Shown here: piece after piece, positions 20,382-34,500 of the stretch | Position numbering within the stretch: the first letter of the stretch is position 1 | Layout: each line of letters begins with the position of its first letter | NCBI GenBank assembly: GCA_005765155.1 | Contig: VCCP01000006.1 | Coordinates: 384,501 to 448,500, forward strand | Source of the DNA: Zelopaecilomyces penicillatus | Lineage: Eukaryota; Ascomycota; Sordariomycetes; Hypocreales; Pseudodiploosporaceae | DNA: 64,000 bases | Reading direction: 5' to 3' | Notes under the pieces: model-generated | The model's input: only the letters and a program-made list of their open reading frames with translations | What the model was told of the DNA's origin: nothing | Databases searched by the model: none | Made by a program: the position numbers and the translations under genes

Positions 20382-23300
20382 CGTGGGCGAGGCTGCGGGA
20401 TGCCCAATCGCCAGCCAGGAAAAAAAACAATTGGGAGGAGGTTGAACGGTCGAGGGGGTGGAAAAGCCGAATTAAGAGACAGAAGCCACCCGTAGATAAA
20501 TGGAAGAGCAAAAGGAAATAGAAGCAACCCGGATCGTCTTCTGAAGGGAGTGAAGGTTCGAAAGATGGCAGCAATTGGTTAAGAGGCGAGAGAGAGAGAG
20601 AGGCGAAAGATGACGGATGCGCTGCGGGATCGCGTTGGAGTGGAGAGCACTGGTGGTAGTAGTGGGGGTTGTGTGGTGGTTCAAAGTGGGCGGGCACCGG
20701 AAAAGGTGTGAAGGGGTGGTTGATTGATCGATTGATTTGAGGGTTTTGGGAAAAAAGGGACGGATGAAAAAGGAATCAATCAAGTGTCGTGACCCGGCAG
20801 CCAGAGAGCAGGAGGAGGAAGGGTCGGAGTCAGAACAAAAGGCCAGCGTCCCCCGAAAGCGATGCCGGGCAAAAATCTAGTAGTAATATTCACAAGCTTG
20901 TCACAGTCAGCCCACCCCAAGGGAAAGTTTATGTGGGGGGTGGAGTTTTCCTCTCTCCTACTTTCTTCTCTTTCGTCGGCTATGCACGGACCACCTACAC
21001 ATGGAGGATCGTCACACCAGCTTGAGTGAAATTGGCCAATCAGAGAGCCGATATAGAAGTGAAGGGGGGGGGCAAGGATTCTCGGGGCAGCGGGACATGA
21101 AATAATCCAGTCTGCGTAGTTGACTGCCTTCCGTGGGTGAAAAATACAGTGGGGACTTACAGTGAACGTACTGGGCCTGACAGGTGAATGAGTGTTGTCC
21201 TTGGACGGCAACAGTTCGTCTGGTCAGGCTACGGGGCTGTTACTGGGCTGACAGGGCCCTATAGCAGGTGCTGTAATATTATTGCCTCCCCCCACTCACC
21301 AAAAGACAAGGAAGCTTTTGGACTGGCGTTCTCACGTCACAGTCTTTGACACACGCAAGTGAACGGTGATGTATTACCTATTAGTGAGGCCCTTGTCGAT
21401 ATTTCTCCCATATCTGATTTCCTCTACATTCGGGCGGCTTCATCTTTCTTATATCCTTGCCTTCATCCCGATACTTCACCATACAGTTTTCACCTATTAT
21501 CGCCAAAACCTCGGGGACTTGGGACTTCAGCCACCATCCCATCTCAAGGGGGTTGCCTCACTCACCGCAAACTCTCTCCTCTCCCACCTTTCACCACATA
21601 CCAGCCTGCCGCCAGCCACCGCAACGGCTGCCTGTGTAACCACCCTGCAGCTAAACATGGAACCTCATCGAACATGTCGAGGTGCAGCATCCGTGGCTGT
21701 GACAGCGGACTTTTTGCAGATCCCTGGCCTAAAAGAAAAGAAAAAAAGAGAGAAGCCGTCGCTGGTGCAGAGGGCATTCCTGCCTCACCTCCGTTCGTTC
21801 CCCTCTTTTAGTTCCCCCCACGTTATCTGCCGTTGAACGGATGAAAAAGCCGTTTGAGGAACAACAACAGAGACTTGACGCAGTGACATGACATGATGCT
21901 GTACAACCCAGAGCAAGACAAGCCACGGCTCTACTAAATTTAATAAAAACTCCGCGCTCATATTATTATATAACTATCTGGATAGCACATGTCAACGCCC
22001 ATAGTGCAGCCCGCCAACCATAGCGAAAGACGACGGCCCCCCCTCAATATTCGCTAGTCTCAAACATGCATGTCCCGGTTATTGATCGTTTCTGTCAGTT
22101 TCTGCATCCCAATATATACTGTTAACCTCGGAAAGGAAGCCCGGAAGTATGTAAGTAAAAAAGGTAGGGAGGTTTACGTGCATCGGAGTATTACGGCCAA
22201 CTAGCAGCTCTCCTGGCCTGTGTCGGAGGAACACACACACACACACATAAGTAGTCTCTGCCCTATTATAGGGCGACATACAGTGCTACCTCTGGTCTAT
22301 AACTAAACTCGCTCATTCATGGGAGAAAATGGCACCACTTTCAATCGTAGTAATACACGACACCCTGTGGTTGCTTAGTCGAGGGACCCTAAACACGCAA
22401 CCTGCGCATTAACTGAATGCGCTGGCTCCTACTGCCCTAGCAGGTTATAGTGCGGCGCACTTGGAGGACATTACCCCAGACTACTAACCAAGTTAATGGA
22501 CGTAATAATACAAGATTCGTAGACAACATACACCGTAGTAGGTAGTATGGAGTTTGTAGACTATTACAGCGGCAGTAATCCCCTTGGCACCAGTGCCTTA
22601 GTTTCTGATCACGCTCAGTAGTTTCTTGTCGATCCATGCTGCCCTTCTTTCGCATCGTTGTGGTTCGATCCCACAGTATGAATGCGGAGTAGCCCGGCTC
22701 TAATTGCGGTATTAGTGGCCAGTCAGACAAACCCATCCCATGATCCATCGCCTTGTCCCAATCTGACTGCCCTACGTAATGCATCTGGGTGGGCAGTACG
22801 AGGGGCCCCCGATTCCATTTACAGGGAAGCCCATTTCTGCTTATCGCATGGGGTTTCTTATCCTATGTGAATGAGGTGTTTGCGATTGATGTATGTAAGC
22901 CGAATTTGTCCATTTATCCGTTGGGGTTGTTTGTGTTCTCAACACACTCAAACACGGCGTTTTCCTCGCTCACTACACCATCAAACTCCAACATAACATA
23001 ACAATGCTCCGTCACTCCCCAATACGTACATATACAGACTCTCAAACAAATGGCGACATTCAAGACACGGGCATGAAACATACTTCTGCATACCCGGGTA
23101 ACCCGCAAATATAATCACAGAAAACAGCCAAGGCGGGAACCAATATCAATCATCATGCATGCCATGTAATTGCATCTCGTTTTGCCACTCCCCTCCATTC
23201 TGCCTCACACAGTCACTCACTCACAAACTCCCTCTCTTTTCTTTGACATACGCACCCTCATACAGCACACACACCCACACTCTCACAACAGAAAGAGACA

Positions 23301-25548
23301 AGATGCGAGGCGTGTGCAGCCAACGGGGAACGGCTTGTGCGTCCGCACTGCATACAAGGGGGGAAACCCGCCGCACCTAAAGGACAAGGATGGGGAAGAG
23401 AGAGAAAAAAAACCCTGCTGCTCTGATGCGATGTGACCCACGGGGACTTATCTGACAATACCCCTCCATCACGGCGACATTCAGAAGAATTATGTTAGGA
23501 CCTGGTAGGTAGATTCTCGTAAAACCAGCTTGTCGTAGATAGCCCAGCGAATCACACAAATATATATATAGAACACAGATCAGAGGAGTTATAAGTGTAA
23601 TTACAGCTCCATCATGCTCAGATATATTGCAACAACATATTCTAATAGCCTATTGAGACGTAAAAAACATATCAAAAACCTGCTGCTGCCTCTTCCTCAT
23701 ACTCCCGGAAAGCATAGCTACCACTTACTTCCCTTACTAGTACTTCTCTGATTCTAAGGTCATGCTCTCATCCACTTCATAACTTATCAAAATCCAACCT
23801 CTACAGAATGCAGAAGATATGTAACTGGCCGAATAACAACCCCAATTTGCTCTTTAAATCATCACCGGCAATTCCCACGCCAACTTCGTCCCTCCCCCTC
23901 ATGCACAGGACACCATAACGCTCGTTCACCAAACCCCAATAAAACCTTGTAAATCCAAGATCTACATAAATACGCACACCAACAAAGAAAAGAAAACCTG
24001 CCGACCCGCTACCAAAGAATGGTTCAATGTCTCTGGGCTCCCCTTTCTTCAACGCCCTCCGCATACGATACGCGTACGGTACGAAAGCCCGTTCCTAATA
24101 GACGAAAAAAAGTCTAACACAGACCCGTTACGAATCTTCCACCCGTAACTACGTAGTTAAAATACCCAACAGCTCAGACAAGGATAAACAAGACTGCAAA
24201 TAGGTTCGCCGTGTTTCTGTCAACACGGGATGGACATGCATCATCGTCCCTTCCCGTACCATTTCATCACAAAATGGGGGCTGCTCGCTGTCCTGAGCAC
24301 GCCCCCCCCCCCTTGGATGGCGTATAACGGCGGCTTTCGAAACATGTACGCTGATGTTCTATGTCGACCTCGACGAAACATATCGATCGATTATACCTAC
24401 GATGCATCACCCCAATTACAGTAAAGGTAAGTTATGTAAAGTGTCTATACAGACTAGAATACCACCACGATCACAATTCATCATCATCGCGATTCCCTCT
24501 CATCCACCGCCACACCAAATTTGTTCCAGCATTCCTTCTGACGTCCAGAATGCACGCCACTATCTAATAGCGTTCAAGCCTCAATATACGGCTACGCTGC
24601 AGCCCGAGCGACCCAGCCCACAACACAAAACAAGAAACATGCAAGATGAAAACCGGGGCCCAGACTTTATGCACCGCCATGGCACGGCATCACTATCTGC
24701 ACTGGATGAGGGGGCGTAAGTAGGTTACCCAATAACAAGACGTGCGCCCCCAAGTCCCTCACACGAGGAACATGGCGTTTGGGGGCCAATCCATCCAATA
24801 TTCTCCATAATCAAGTGGGTCGCAAGTTACAAAGCATCACAGAGGACCACAAAGGAGAGACAATTCAAGGCACCTGTAAGAAAATCGTATTCAGGGTAAT
24901 GGCAGGCCAAGATACAGCCATGGCTTCATCTTTACATCGTCTTCATCACACGAGTCCAGCAACAAATGCTGGTCACCTCGCGGTAGCTGACAAGTCCTCC
25001 ATAGGGCTAAAAAAAAAGAATCAAAGAAATCCGGCAACCCAAAAAATCAAAGGGATATCCTATCTCGGCAGCTGGGCCCCCCTCATTGTCCCCTGCAAAA
25101 TCCATTTTCCTCCGTCCTTGCTCTATAATCCCATGCGCCAAATGAGAGGGTGCCGCCCAGATATATAAACAACAGAATGGTGGTATCTCAATGTCAACAG
25201 CTCAACAACAAATGAAAATGCATGTCAGGCTACCAGCCTGAATTCCCCATTGTTTCCGTGTATTATTAAGTATGCATTATCATTCAAAACAATCGGGATA
25301 AGTGATGGGTGTCCCCTCGGGTATCTTCATGAAGCCGAGAAGAAGGAAAGAGCGAAGAGTGTATCAAGCAAATAAAAATAAAAATCCGGGTATGATGTAG
25401 CATGCTTGCTCAATCGGTAGACTCCGACTTGCGCAAAAACAAACAAAGGCCTCCCAAGTCGGCGAGTTTACCAGCACATGCCGACTGCCCGCTCGCAGGT
25501 TGATAGCGAGTAGGCATGTATAGAAGAAATGTAATATTTTGTTCCAGT
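20382..25548. other. Gene-poor stretch, 5.2 kb (ILV2 promoter to C2H2 gene 3' end)
   Basis: The first 0.8 kb should be the ILV2 promoter and leader, rich in purine/pyrimidine bias. Beyond it I found no convincing gene: open frames are under 160 codons, overlap and are unspliced. A C11 run lies at 24302-24312. An imperfect inverted repeat at 25416-25472 sits just past the 3' end of the C2H2 gene. Short CA/GT runs occur near 22232 and 23265. Confidence 0.5.
25416..25472. repeat. Imperfect inverted repeat downstream of the first C2H2 gene
   Basis: The left arm at 25416-25431 and right arm at 25455-25472 pair over 15-16 bp with one mismatch and small bulges (core CCGACTTG/CAAGTCGG, 8 bp perfect), with a loop of about 23 nt. 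It lies 77-133 bp past the stop codon of the minus-strand gene, so it would be in its 3' UTR or just beyond. Confidence 0.6.
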
Positions 25549-27445
25549 CTAGATGCCAACAACCATTCCGGTCATCATGTCTGACGGTAATGGACTACCG
25601 TGTGCGTTTGCCTTTTTGCTAGGCCGCAAGCTTTCCATGCTAATGACGCGGCTCCACGATGCAGGTCGCTTATGGGGCACGGGTACCGGTGTGGGCGTTC
25701 CGGGTCGCGCCGCTGACATATGACTGGTAGTCATTGTGTAATCATACAGCCCATGTGCAAAATCGGGTTGGTGATGAGACGGATGTGGTGATGATGTATT
25801 GTACTGGGGCATATGGGCATCCACCATGTTGACCCAAGGCGTGGGGTCATCTGGCACGGGCATCGAGTACATGAAGCCAGGATGCGGGTCGTGATGTGAA
25901 TGGTCCATGGGCGAGTCTACAGGAGTGTTGAGTTGCTTGGGCAGGCCAGTTGGGGCTTCAGGCGCAAACTTGGGCGCATCAATCGGCCAAACAGTCTCGT
26001 TGGGGATAGGGAATGGCGTGCCTGGATGCGGACCAGCCGTCAGGTCGTCGCCCATGACTGTGTCGCCACTGTTGCTCATTGAACTGGCGGGAGTCGAGGG
26101 CCTTGTCGTGCGCTTTGACTGCCGACCAGATAGCTTGAGCATGGCTTGAGGCATGCTGGTTCGGTACTTTGAAATAGTAAATGTGGGTGCATCAGAGCTT
26201 TCAGTATTTGCACTAGAGTTGCCTGATTCCGAGTGGCCCGCTGCGTCCAGCAAACATTGGCTTCTGACTGGTAGCTGAAAGTACATGTCAATTTCGGTCG
26301 GAGGCGGCGTGTTGCTCGATGTGAAAGGGGAGGTGCCCAAAATGAAAGCCAGGCGAACCAGATTGGAGATGTTGTCGCCCAAGTGTCGGCATTCAAGCAT
26401 GCGCTTGAGATCGCCAGAAGAGCGAGGCTTCCAGTAGAGCTGTTGCCGCTTCTCTTTGGGCCAGATACATGTCTTCCAAATGGCCTTGACTTGCTGCTGA
26501 CGCATCAAATTCTGGACCTGGACTCTGTGCTCCCAGTTGTTTACATCGAAGCCGTCCTCAAAGTGCTTGGCAATATGCTCAAAGTGCTTATCACGAGTGG
26601 CGGATGCCTCACCCACGTTCTTAGCCTCAAAGAGACGGTCTTTGCAGCCTCCAAATCCGCAAGAAAATACAAGCTGAGGACAAAGATCTGTTCGCGCAGC
26701 GCTGTTGGGAAGGGCCTTCATTCTGTGGGCCTCCTTGGCGTGTGTGCTGTACGCACGCTCTGTCGAGTACGACAAATGGCAGCCTTTAGTTCGGCAAATC
26801 CAGACAACATCAGCGCCGTGGAAGTTGTGAAGATGTTTCTTAAAGTCACTCTTCCGACCGAATCCTACAGGGCTGTTGTCGAGGAAGCACATGGGGCATT
26901 GGTACTTCTTCGTGGTTGGTGTAACAAGTCGTGGAGACGGATGCGATGTCACGTCGTTGGAGCCACCAATGTGTGGAGAAGGGACTGCTACGGGAGAGTC
27001 AAGCCATGAGCGCTCGCTCAGTTTTCCGGACCCGGAATCCGCGTCATGCAGTACTGGTATGTCGTTGGCGACATCGGGCCATGTGTATTGCGTGTGAATA
27101 GAAGCCTCGTCAGATCTGCACTGCGATGCTGCCTCGGAGTTGGTCCAGGCAGCTGAAGATGCGCTTGCACTGCTCAGTAGTGTATTTGCTGAGAAGACGG
27201 AGGCTCGAGCTGCAACGATGTCAGATGGAGGCTCCCATGTAATTATCTCGAATGGATGTTGTAGTTGTATGGTTAGGGAAGTGATACGTACATGATTCAG
27301 CATAGCCTGTGAGGGCGCAGAGCAGATTAGGAACGCCATTTCTCTGGACGAGAGCAAACAGCAATTGCTGATCCTCTTCGGATAGTGGAGTGCCACTCGA
27401 GTGCGAGTCGTCCGGGCCAGAGTTGAAGGGGTACATGTTTGCCAT
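25549..27445 (-). CDS. C2H2 zinc-finger transcription factor, paralog 1
   Basis: Exons 27445-27292 and 27209-25549 give 604 residues; the intron (82 nt) is GTACGT...TTGCAG, phase 1. Three finger-like units: C156-x2-C with H-x4-H (about 156-183, long inter-Cys-His spacing with GRKSDFKKH), C-x4-C-x12-H-x4-H (about 188-213, WICRTKGC...HAKEAH), and a degenerate C-x4-C...H-x3-H unit (about 230-265). A conserved helical region follows (NLMRQQQVKAIWK, WPKEKRQQLYW, CRHLGDNISNLV). The C-terminal third is Pro/Ser/His-rich, as in activation domains, and includes a KRPASWSR basic patch that may be nuclear localisation. It is the tandem paralog of the gene at 40372-42098. Target genes are unknown. Upstream lies 12.9 kb without a gene. 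Confidence 0.88.
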
Positions 27446-28195
27446 CGGCTGTGTGCTGCTTCAGTGTGTCAGAGTATCAGGAAGTCGTCCTGTTTTCGGT
27501 AGCGTGAACTCGCAGGCTGCGAGTGTTATCGTCGAGGGGCAAATTGGGGGCCGTTGGTGTGAATGCCTCCCTCACCAGCGTGTAGAGTCAGCGATGCGAA
27601 GGGGCCAGTCCAGGGCAAAAGAGTCTCAGGAATAATCGCGTTTAGGAACAAAAACAGGACTCTGCCGTGGGCATTCCCGCCGCTCAGCGCAGTGAGCGGC
27701 GATGGGATAATGCAATCGGCACAGCGGTAGTAGGCGTTGTCAAATGGCGAGACGCGATGCGGTCGATTTCAGTCGTTTGCTTCCTCGGCTTGACCCAGAG
27801 TGCTAGAGTGCGGGCGCGGGCGCGAGGATGATCTGCGTGTGCTGAGCGGGCGAGGATACGTGCACACAAAGATTGCTCGAATTGGTGTGACCTTCTAACC
27901 CCCAAAATAATAATAAAGGTTCAAAGTTTGCAGTCCGGGAGCGCGGAAAAGAAAGCGTGGTGCAGGCACAGCCTTTGGAATGGTTTGAGGAAGGAGGAGG
28001 AGGAGTAGGGCAATTTCTGTGATGCAGAATTGCGGGTAAATGAAGAATGATGGGGAAGCGTGAAGTAAGAGCGAACGAGCGAGTGATGAAGTGTGGAATG
28101 GAAGATGGATGGAACAAGGGCCCAGAACAAGGGGAAAAAGAAAGAGCGAGGGGGGGGGGCGCCTAGAAGGGGAGGAGGGACGGACGGTACGGGGA

Positions 28196-28250
28196 AGGAA
28201 GGCTTGGGAAAGAAGACTTGGGAAGGAAGGCTTGGAAGGCTTGGAAGGGC
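28196..28250. repeat. Minisatellite with GGCTTGGAA-like units
   Basis: Degenerate tandem copies of a GGCTTGG(G)AA unit, about 750-800 bp upstream of the paralog 1 start. Confidence 0.65.
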
Positions 28251-28363
28251 TTCTTAGGCTTCTAGAAGATCTGTCGGAGAAAAGCCCAGGTTAAGACAAA
28301 TTGCCCAGTGTGCGGCCGCTTGCTGCTGGTGGTGCTGTTGCTGCTCTCGCTGAAAGTGGACGA

Positions 28364-28417
28364 TGGTGTGTGGCATGGTGTGTGGCATGGTGTGGTGTGG
28401 TGTGGTGTGGTGTGGTG
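28364..28417. repeat. TGGTG/TGTGGCA minisatellite
   Basis: Two 13-bp GGTGTGTGGCAT-type units are followed by six pentamers of GTGTG/TGGTG type. It lies about 0.9 kb upstream of the paralog 1 start. Confidence 0.7.
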
Positions 28418-29462
28418 CTGGACGTTCGATGAGCCAGGGCAAGGACGGGAGAGTAGCAAGTACCTCTGGCGCTACGCTCGCAGGTACGACATGCAAGGCC
28501 GGCAAAAGGCAGAGCGTTGGGTGGCCCGTTCAGCTGGGCGTTGACGATGCTACCATGTAGAATATCAGGTACCATTGCCCCGTGTCGAGTACCAAGGTAC
28601 GTGTATGTCTTCACGGGCTGCATGAAGAAATGACAACAACAGCAGCAGCAGCAGCAGCAACCAGAAATTGGTACGGACACACAAGGTGCAAGGTACCTTG
28701 ACTCTCTTCCCCTCTCTCCCTAATCCTGCTTTTGCTGGACAGCCAGTACCAGCAAAGAGGGAGAGACATTTCATGGGGCCGGGTGACGAATCCGATAAAG
28801 TGGTGTCGCGCAGCCCCCCTGTCTGCTTCCCAGCCAGGGCCTTCGGCACCAAAGCAGCAACAGCTCACTCACTCTCTCTCGCTTTCTCTCTCCCAGCAAC
28901 AACCCTCCCGTTTCAGGAACAGCGTCATTTCTGCCCATGGAGCCAAGCCCATCCTGAAACACAAGTGGCCGCTGGCTAAACCCCATCTCCTCATGTCTGC
29001 TCCCCATATCTGCCTTCCCCCCCATGTCTCTCTCCCGGCTAGTAGCCAATGAGCCGCGTCCGTGCCCAAGGCGCCGGTGGGGAATCCAGAAGAGGGACAA
29101 GAGGTCGCGCACTAATCTGGGCTCTGGCCAATGCTGGGCCAGCTCAATGCAGTTTTAAGTGGAGAGTGAGCTGCTGGGGCCATTGCATCAAGGTGTGCTA
29201 ACAGCCCAGTGGATGGGTGGTCTGGAGAGACTTGGGTCCCCAATGGATGCTATCCCAGTGGGTCGTTCCAGTGGGTGTCGTCCCAGTCGCATGGGGGCAA
29301 GTCCCGATTCTAGCCACTCACAGCGGCCGCGTGCTGCATGGCGTCCCCGGTCTGCAGCGGCAAGTGGCCAGCCAGTGGCCAGTAAGCAGCCAATCAGCAG
29401 CAACCAGGGCCTGGCTGGTGTCGTCGGATGACCATTCTGGACCGACGGCCGCAAATTAGCTA

Positions 29463-29508
29463 CCGCACGAGCTGGTTCCGCACGAGCTGGTTCTTAGTCG
29501 GTTCTTAG
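29463..29508. repeat. Short tandem duplications
   Basis: A 15-bp unit CCGCACGAGCTGGTT occurs twice in a row (29463-29492), and a GGTTCTTAG unit twice immediately after (overlapping the end). Both are recent-looking exact duplications. Confidence 0.6.
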
Positions 29509-31512
29509 CTGGGTTTTAGTCGCATTTTCAATGGCCTTCTCTTTCCCCCCCCTGCGTCCATCTGTGTGCATCTATCTGCATCCTTCTCGCCAGGGCTACG
29601 GGAACGCCTGGGTCTGTGGATGTGGATGTGGATGTGGGGCTATCACGGCGGGTTTTGCAGGTGGCATCCTATTCGTCTTCTGCTGGTCATCTGTCCCACC
29701 TCATTGGCTGCTTGTTCAGCCTCTTGCTTCTTTCCCCTCTACGGCAGAGGCTTCTGCCGTGCTTCTAAGAAGGCCGCTAAAGCCGCATTGGGACGGCTAT
29801 GGGAGTGGATTTGCCCTGCCAGAGTGCAAAGACAACCAACCACTCCAGCCCAGCGCAGCCAATCCTGTGATTGTTGCCAGCGCGTAGTGTGAGTGCTACT
29901 GGGCGAATAGTGCATCATGGTGGTGTCAATCTGTCTCGCTTTGTCTTAGAGACGCGCCGCCGCTGGGGGGGGGGATGCTGATGCTGATGCTGATGTTGAG
30001 GTGCCGACAGCAGCTGCTGTGGTGCTGATGCTGAGGTGGAGTGACTGGATGAGTTGAATGGGAGTGACTTGGGTGCTTTCTGCTGATCATTACCCCAGCT
30101 TTCCATCTATACGGTTTAAGCTTTGGCACGCACCTCCATTCTGCTCGTAACGGCGTCAGAGCCGTCGGAAACTCATCAGTGGCGAACTGCGGGAGAAGAC
30201 ACAGCCAGCCCAGCATGGAAGAAAGGTTCGTCATCATGTCTGACAGCAGGTCTGACTGCAGATGCAAACAGATGGGAAATGCACCTGAATAAACTGTATG
30301 TACAGCCCATACCAAGCCGTGTCTCGATTCCAGCTGGGATGGGCTTTTCTTCTCAATGACACAGTCCAGGTCCCTCCCTCCCTCCCTCTCTGTCGGTAGC
30401 AAAATCGTGTGTACCGTGCCTTGCACGTACTCCTACAGCGTTACTTCTACCAGACGAAAAAACACAAAGCGTTACAGATGGCCCTGTTGTGGCGCTGAAG
30501 GAGCGAGATCGACGAGCGCCACCCACCACCACCCTACGAGCCTGATTTGCTTCTTTCATCGCCGCAGCCGCCGCGGTCTGGCATTTGGGAAGGGCAATGT
30601 TGGGATGGGGATTCCATGCAAGCCATGCATGAGATGAATGACACAGACATGCTGCAAATGTCTTTTGTTGAGTTCTGTGAGTGTGTGTGAGTGTGTTGTT
30701 CCTGTGTGGCAGTCGGGTGGTTTTTCTCACAGCAACCCAAAGTCACAACCCTCCCTCCCTATGTGGCGCAGAGGCCTTGGCAAAAGCCAAATACAATGTT
30801 AATGTTGTATTTGATATCTTTGTAAGGCAAAAGGTATGATAAATTCGCGTAAACTGTCATTATCCTCATAGCTCCTTTGATCAGGAGAGAGGGAGAAGAT
30901 TAAAAAAAAAATTACAGTAAGAGTCACGCGCTGTCAGCTGATCATGCGTTGCGACCCTTACCAATCTTTTGGGGGTCGAAAAACCACAAACATCAATCAT
31001 AATGATGCGCCAAGGCGAAAGCAATCGTAGGAAAACGCCGCTAGAAACGGACGGACGGCCAAAAGTGAAATGGATGGATGGGTTGCTCCAGACCCACATG
31101 CCTAGCCAGAGTGGCGGAACTGAGATGCATGCAGATTTGAAGCCTCTCTCACTCACTTTCTCTCTAATATCCAGCATTATTACAAATGTCTGTGTCCTAC
31201 TAAGAGATGAACGCTCTCCGCTGCTTGGACACACAACTCCGCGATTTCCAAGTCCCTCCGTTCTGATGTAACAAAAAAAAAAAAGAGCCGAGATGTTCAT
31301 TTGAAAAATACCACCTCGACACCGCAACACACACACCAGAAAAACCCAGAATAGGATCTTCCTCCCGAGTCTAACTTGGTCATACGGAACTACCCGTTTT
31401 CCGTGACTGTTTCTGTTTTTGTGTCATCAACACAACACGTACGGTACCTACAAAGCACACACACCCCCATTTTTGGCCACACACCATTCTTCGGTCTTCC
31501 CCTATGTACAAA

Positions 31513-31530
31513 CCTACCTACCTACCTACC
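31513..31530. repeat. CCTA tandem repeat
   Basis: Four to five copies of CCTA. It does not match the TTAGGG telomere unit. Confidence 0.7.
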
Positions 31531-34500
31531 CGTGAGCCAAGAACAGGTAGGGGTGGTTGGAAAATATGTGTACGAGTAATGGCTCTACATGATACACTTT
31601 ATTTGGTTATGTGCGTCCCGTTCTGCAAAAAAAGAGTGAGTACTAAATATATATATTGATATATATATTACTGTAAAACGTACGGTTGGTCGAGCTTTAT
31701 TTAGAAAAGTTAATTATGGTATAGCAAAGTGACCAGACATGCCCTAATCCAGCCAAGCGTTGAAAAGAGTGTTGTACTGTATGATGGATGATGGATGACT
31801 TGGCAGGGCAGCACACGGACATCTCAGGGGGAAGGGGCTGTGGGTTTTCTGTCTGTCCGTCCGATCTGGTGGAATTTCACTGCATCTTGGGTTTTCTTGG
31901 GGGGGGGGGGGGTGAATCTTGTCTTGTATTACCTACTATTAACGGTAGGTACATGGACGACCCGGGCGGCAAAAACCAATATCAACAAGGGGCGTTATAG
32001 CAATACTGTCTACTAGGATTGTCATCGTTTGGCCTTGTCGCTTCCTCAGTGCTGAGATGCCCGATTCCCGAATGCTTCTCTGCCGGTGCCAGCCAGGTAC
32101 AGCCTCCTCCTCCTCCTTGCCTAACCCTTGACCAAGGCCGACTTTCACCACCACCACCACCACCCTCAAACAAACCCTGACAGCATCCCCTGTGTGTGTT
32201 GTGAGTTTTTTTTTTCTCCCTCTCACCGCTGCTGTACTTGGTTTTACCAAAACTAAACTAAAAACCTGGGCCATCAAATAACCTGCAGTTTCGGTGTCAT
32301 CATCTTCAACGCCAGCCATGTTTTCCTTTTACACGTATAGATTGCAGGCACACCGCCCCCATCACGGAGAATGAATGATATACCAATGATAGTTAAGACC
32401 ATAGTCATGCTTACAGGGTGAACGTAAACTGTACACTTTACTTACCTACATACGCGCGACCTACCACCAAACGCAACCGAATGTGTTTTGTGTATCATCG
32501 TCCGTAATTACTTTGTAATTGGACGGGCAAAAGTTCATTTCAAGAGTCCCAGCAAATGCCAGCGTGTTCAACCGTTTTTGTCTCTCATTACGGAATGCAA
32601 CCACAGCTCACACCTAATAATGGAACATTTGACTCTTGAGTTCCACCCACCCACACACACACACACACACCATCTATCGTGAGCTTTGTTCGACCGACCA
32701 CCATCCCGGGAACGCCGTTGGAGCCTTGTTTCCCTGACACGTTCTCTTTGACGATCGCTCTCTCCATGCCCATGTATCCATCTTGATAAGGGGGATGACA
32801 GGCAGGCTTCTCTTATTCCCTCACTACTTCTTCTTCTTGTTCTTCTTTAACTCTTGATAGACATGGAATTATTGTAAAAAATGAACTTATTTATACACAC
32901 CACACCACCCAAACCAGAATCAAGTGCATACGTACATACCGCACAAACGCACCTCCAGCATTGACTGCCGCGTGCCCCGTGCTGCTGTTACACCCACCCA
33001 CCCTGCATCTTTTTCTCTCTCTCTTTTTAACATTCTCCCCCAATGGCCCGTGTGTTGCTTTTTCGGCCACGGATTTGCACGCCATACCCGTCCGTCTTTC
33101 CGTGGGGTCCGTCTGTGAAAGTGTACTGTATTGGTTTCGTATTTGGCTGCTGCGTCCGGAGCTAATATCTGACTCCCCTCTCTCCCTCTCTCTCTGATTT
33201 TCTCTATGTCCTTGCTGTTTCAACTGCCGACGAGCGGGATGCCGGATCTTCGCTTTCCAGCTTGCCCTCTTTTTTTTTATGGAGAAAACGAAAGATCATC
33301 TAACCCACTCTTAGAGATGTTATCCGACTGTTGCGTCTATTAGTCTCGGTTTTTTTTTTCCATTTGCATGCACTGATTTAGCTTTGACTTCTAATTTTCT
33401 TTGGTGGAACATGTCAAAGTCTTTTCTTTTCTTTTGCTTTTTTCTTCTCTGCCTCTCTGTCCCCCATTATGTCTCACATATCAAAACCTGCAATTTGCTG
33501 CTGCTGTTCAGACCCTTGTCCCCACAGACCAACGGATTCCCAGCCCTGCCATTCTGTCTGTCTGTCTGCCATTCCTTTTCGCATTCTGTCACGCTTCCCC
33601 CTTTTCTTTGCTTTTTTTACTCGTCTTCTCTAATACCATGTACGAATTGAATGTTTTATTTTGTCTCGCGCGTCTCCGAAGAAACACCCACCTTCCCCAC
33701 ACCCGGCAGTTGATTTCCCAATTGTTCCAATATGAAACGCATCCCCTCTCTCTCTCTCTCTCTGCCCGAGACAAAAACAGACAGCGAAACCACTTTAAAA
33801 GGAAAACAATTAGACACAACAGACAGTCTGACATTGCATTGTTGGTTCATTAAACTTCTGGAGCGTGGGGTTTCAACGGCTCGCCCCCCCTTCCCCCTTT
33901 TGCTGTGTCTTCCATTCTGTCCAAGCGTTTTGTTTCTTTGCTCTATTATGTATGATCTGTACTGAGAACATATTGACTCACTTATACCCACCCACCCTGT
34001 CCTGTCTCGTGGAAATCGCCAAGAAAACATGCAAGATCCTCAAAACGGCGACATTTTGTTGTTCTCGGGTACCAAAGAGAGTGACATCGGCGAAAGGATT
34101 GCGACCCCCCCAGCCCCCATACTATGGTATACCAATCGCACAGACACACTCTTTCTTCTTCTGTTCTTGGTGAATTTCCGTCTTGACACGACACCCATCC
34201 AACTCTTGTCCGCCCCCATTCCTTCCGTCCCATCCACCCTTCGGCTACCGCCTCCGAGATACCCGCCCCCAAGGCCAAAAAACGAACACCGGTTTAAATG
34301 TGAAAGTGTACTCCGTAAGTCCGGTCCGAGATCCAAAAGTCCGTATACATTTTGGTTTTCTACGCGCTAAGGGGTCTAGCATGCGGAGACTGGAATGTAA
34401 CTGGAAAATAAAAATAAAGATAATAATGAATGAAAACTGCATTTAACTAACTGTGACTAGGTTTGGACCCTGTTGTCTTTTGTGATGGACACGCGCACGT

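Noticed and set aside
21359..21836. Two overlapping plus-strand frames of about 150 codons upstream of ILV2
   Set aside because: They overlap in different frames over the same pyrimidine-rich DNA and show no recognisable domain or splice continuation.
22659..22675. tRNA-like T-arm (TGTGG, TTCGATC loop, CCACA)
   Set aside because: A perfect 5-bp T-arm, but no matching acceptor stem, no D-arm box A and no anticodon arm at the right distance upstream.
25405..25440. GCTCAATCGGTAGA segment resembling a tRNA box A
   Set aside because: D-stem pairing fails and no T-loop follows; the segment is better explained as one arm of the hairpin at 25416-25472.
31513..31530. CCTA repeat considered as interstitial telomere sequence
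   Set aside because: The unit does not match CCCTAA and there are too few copies.
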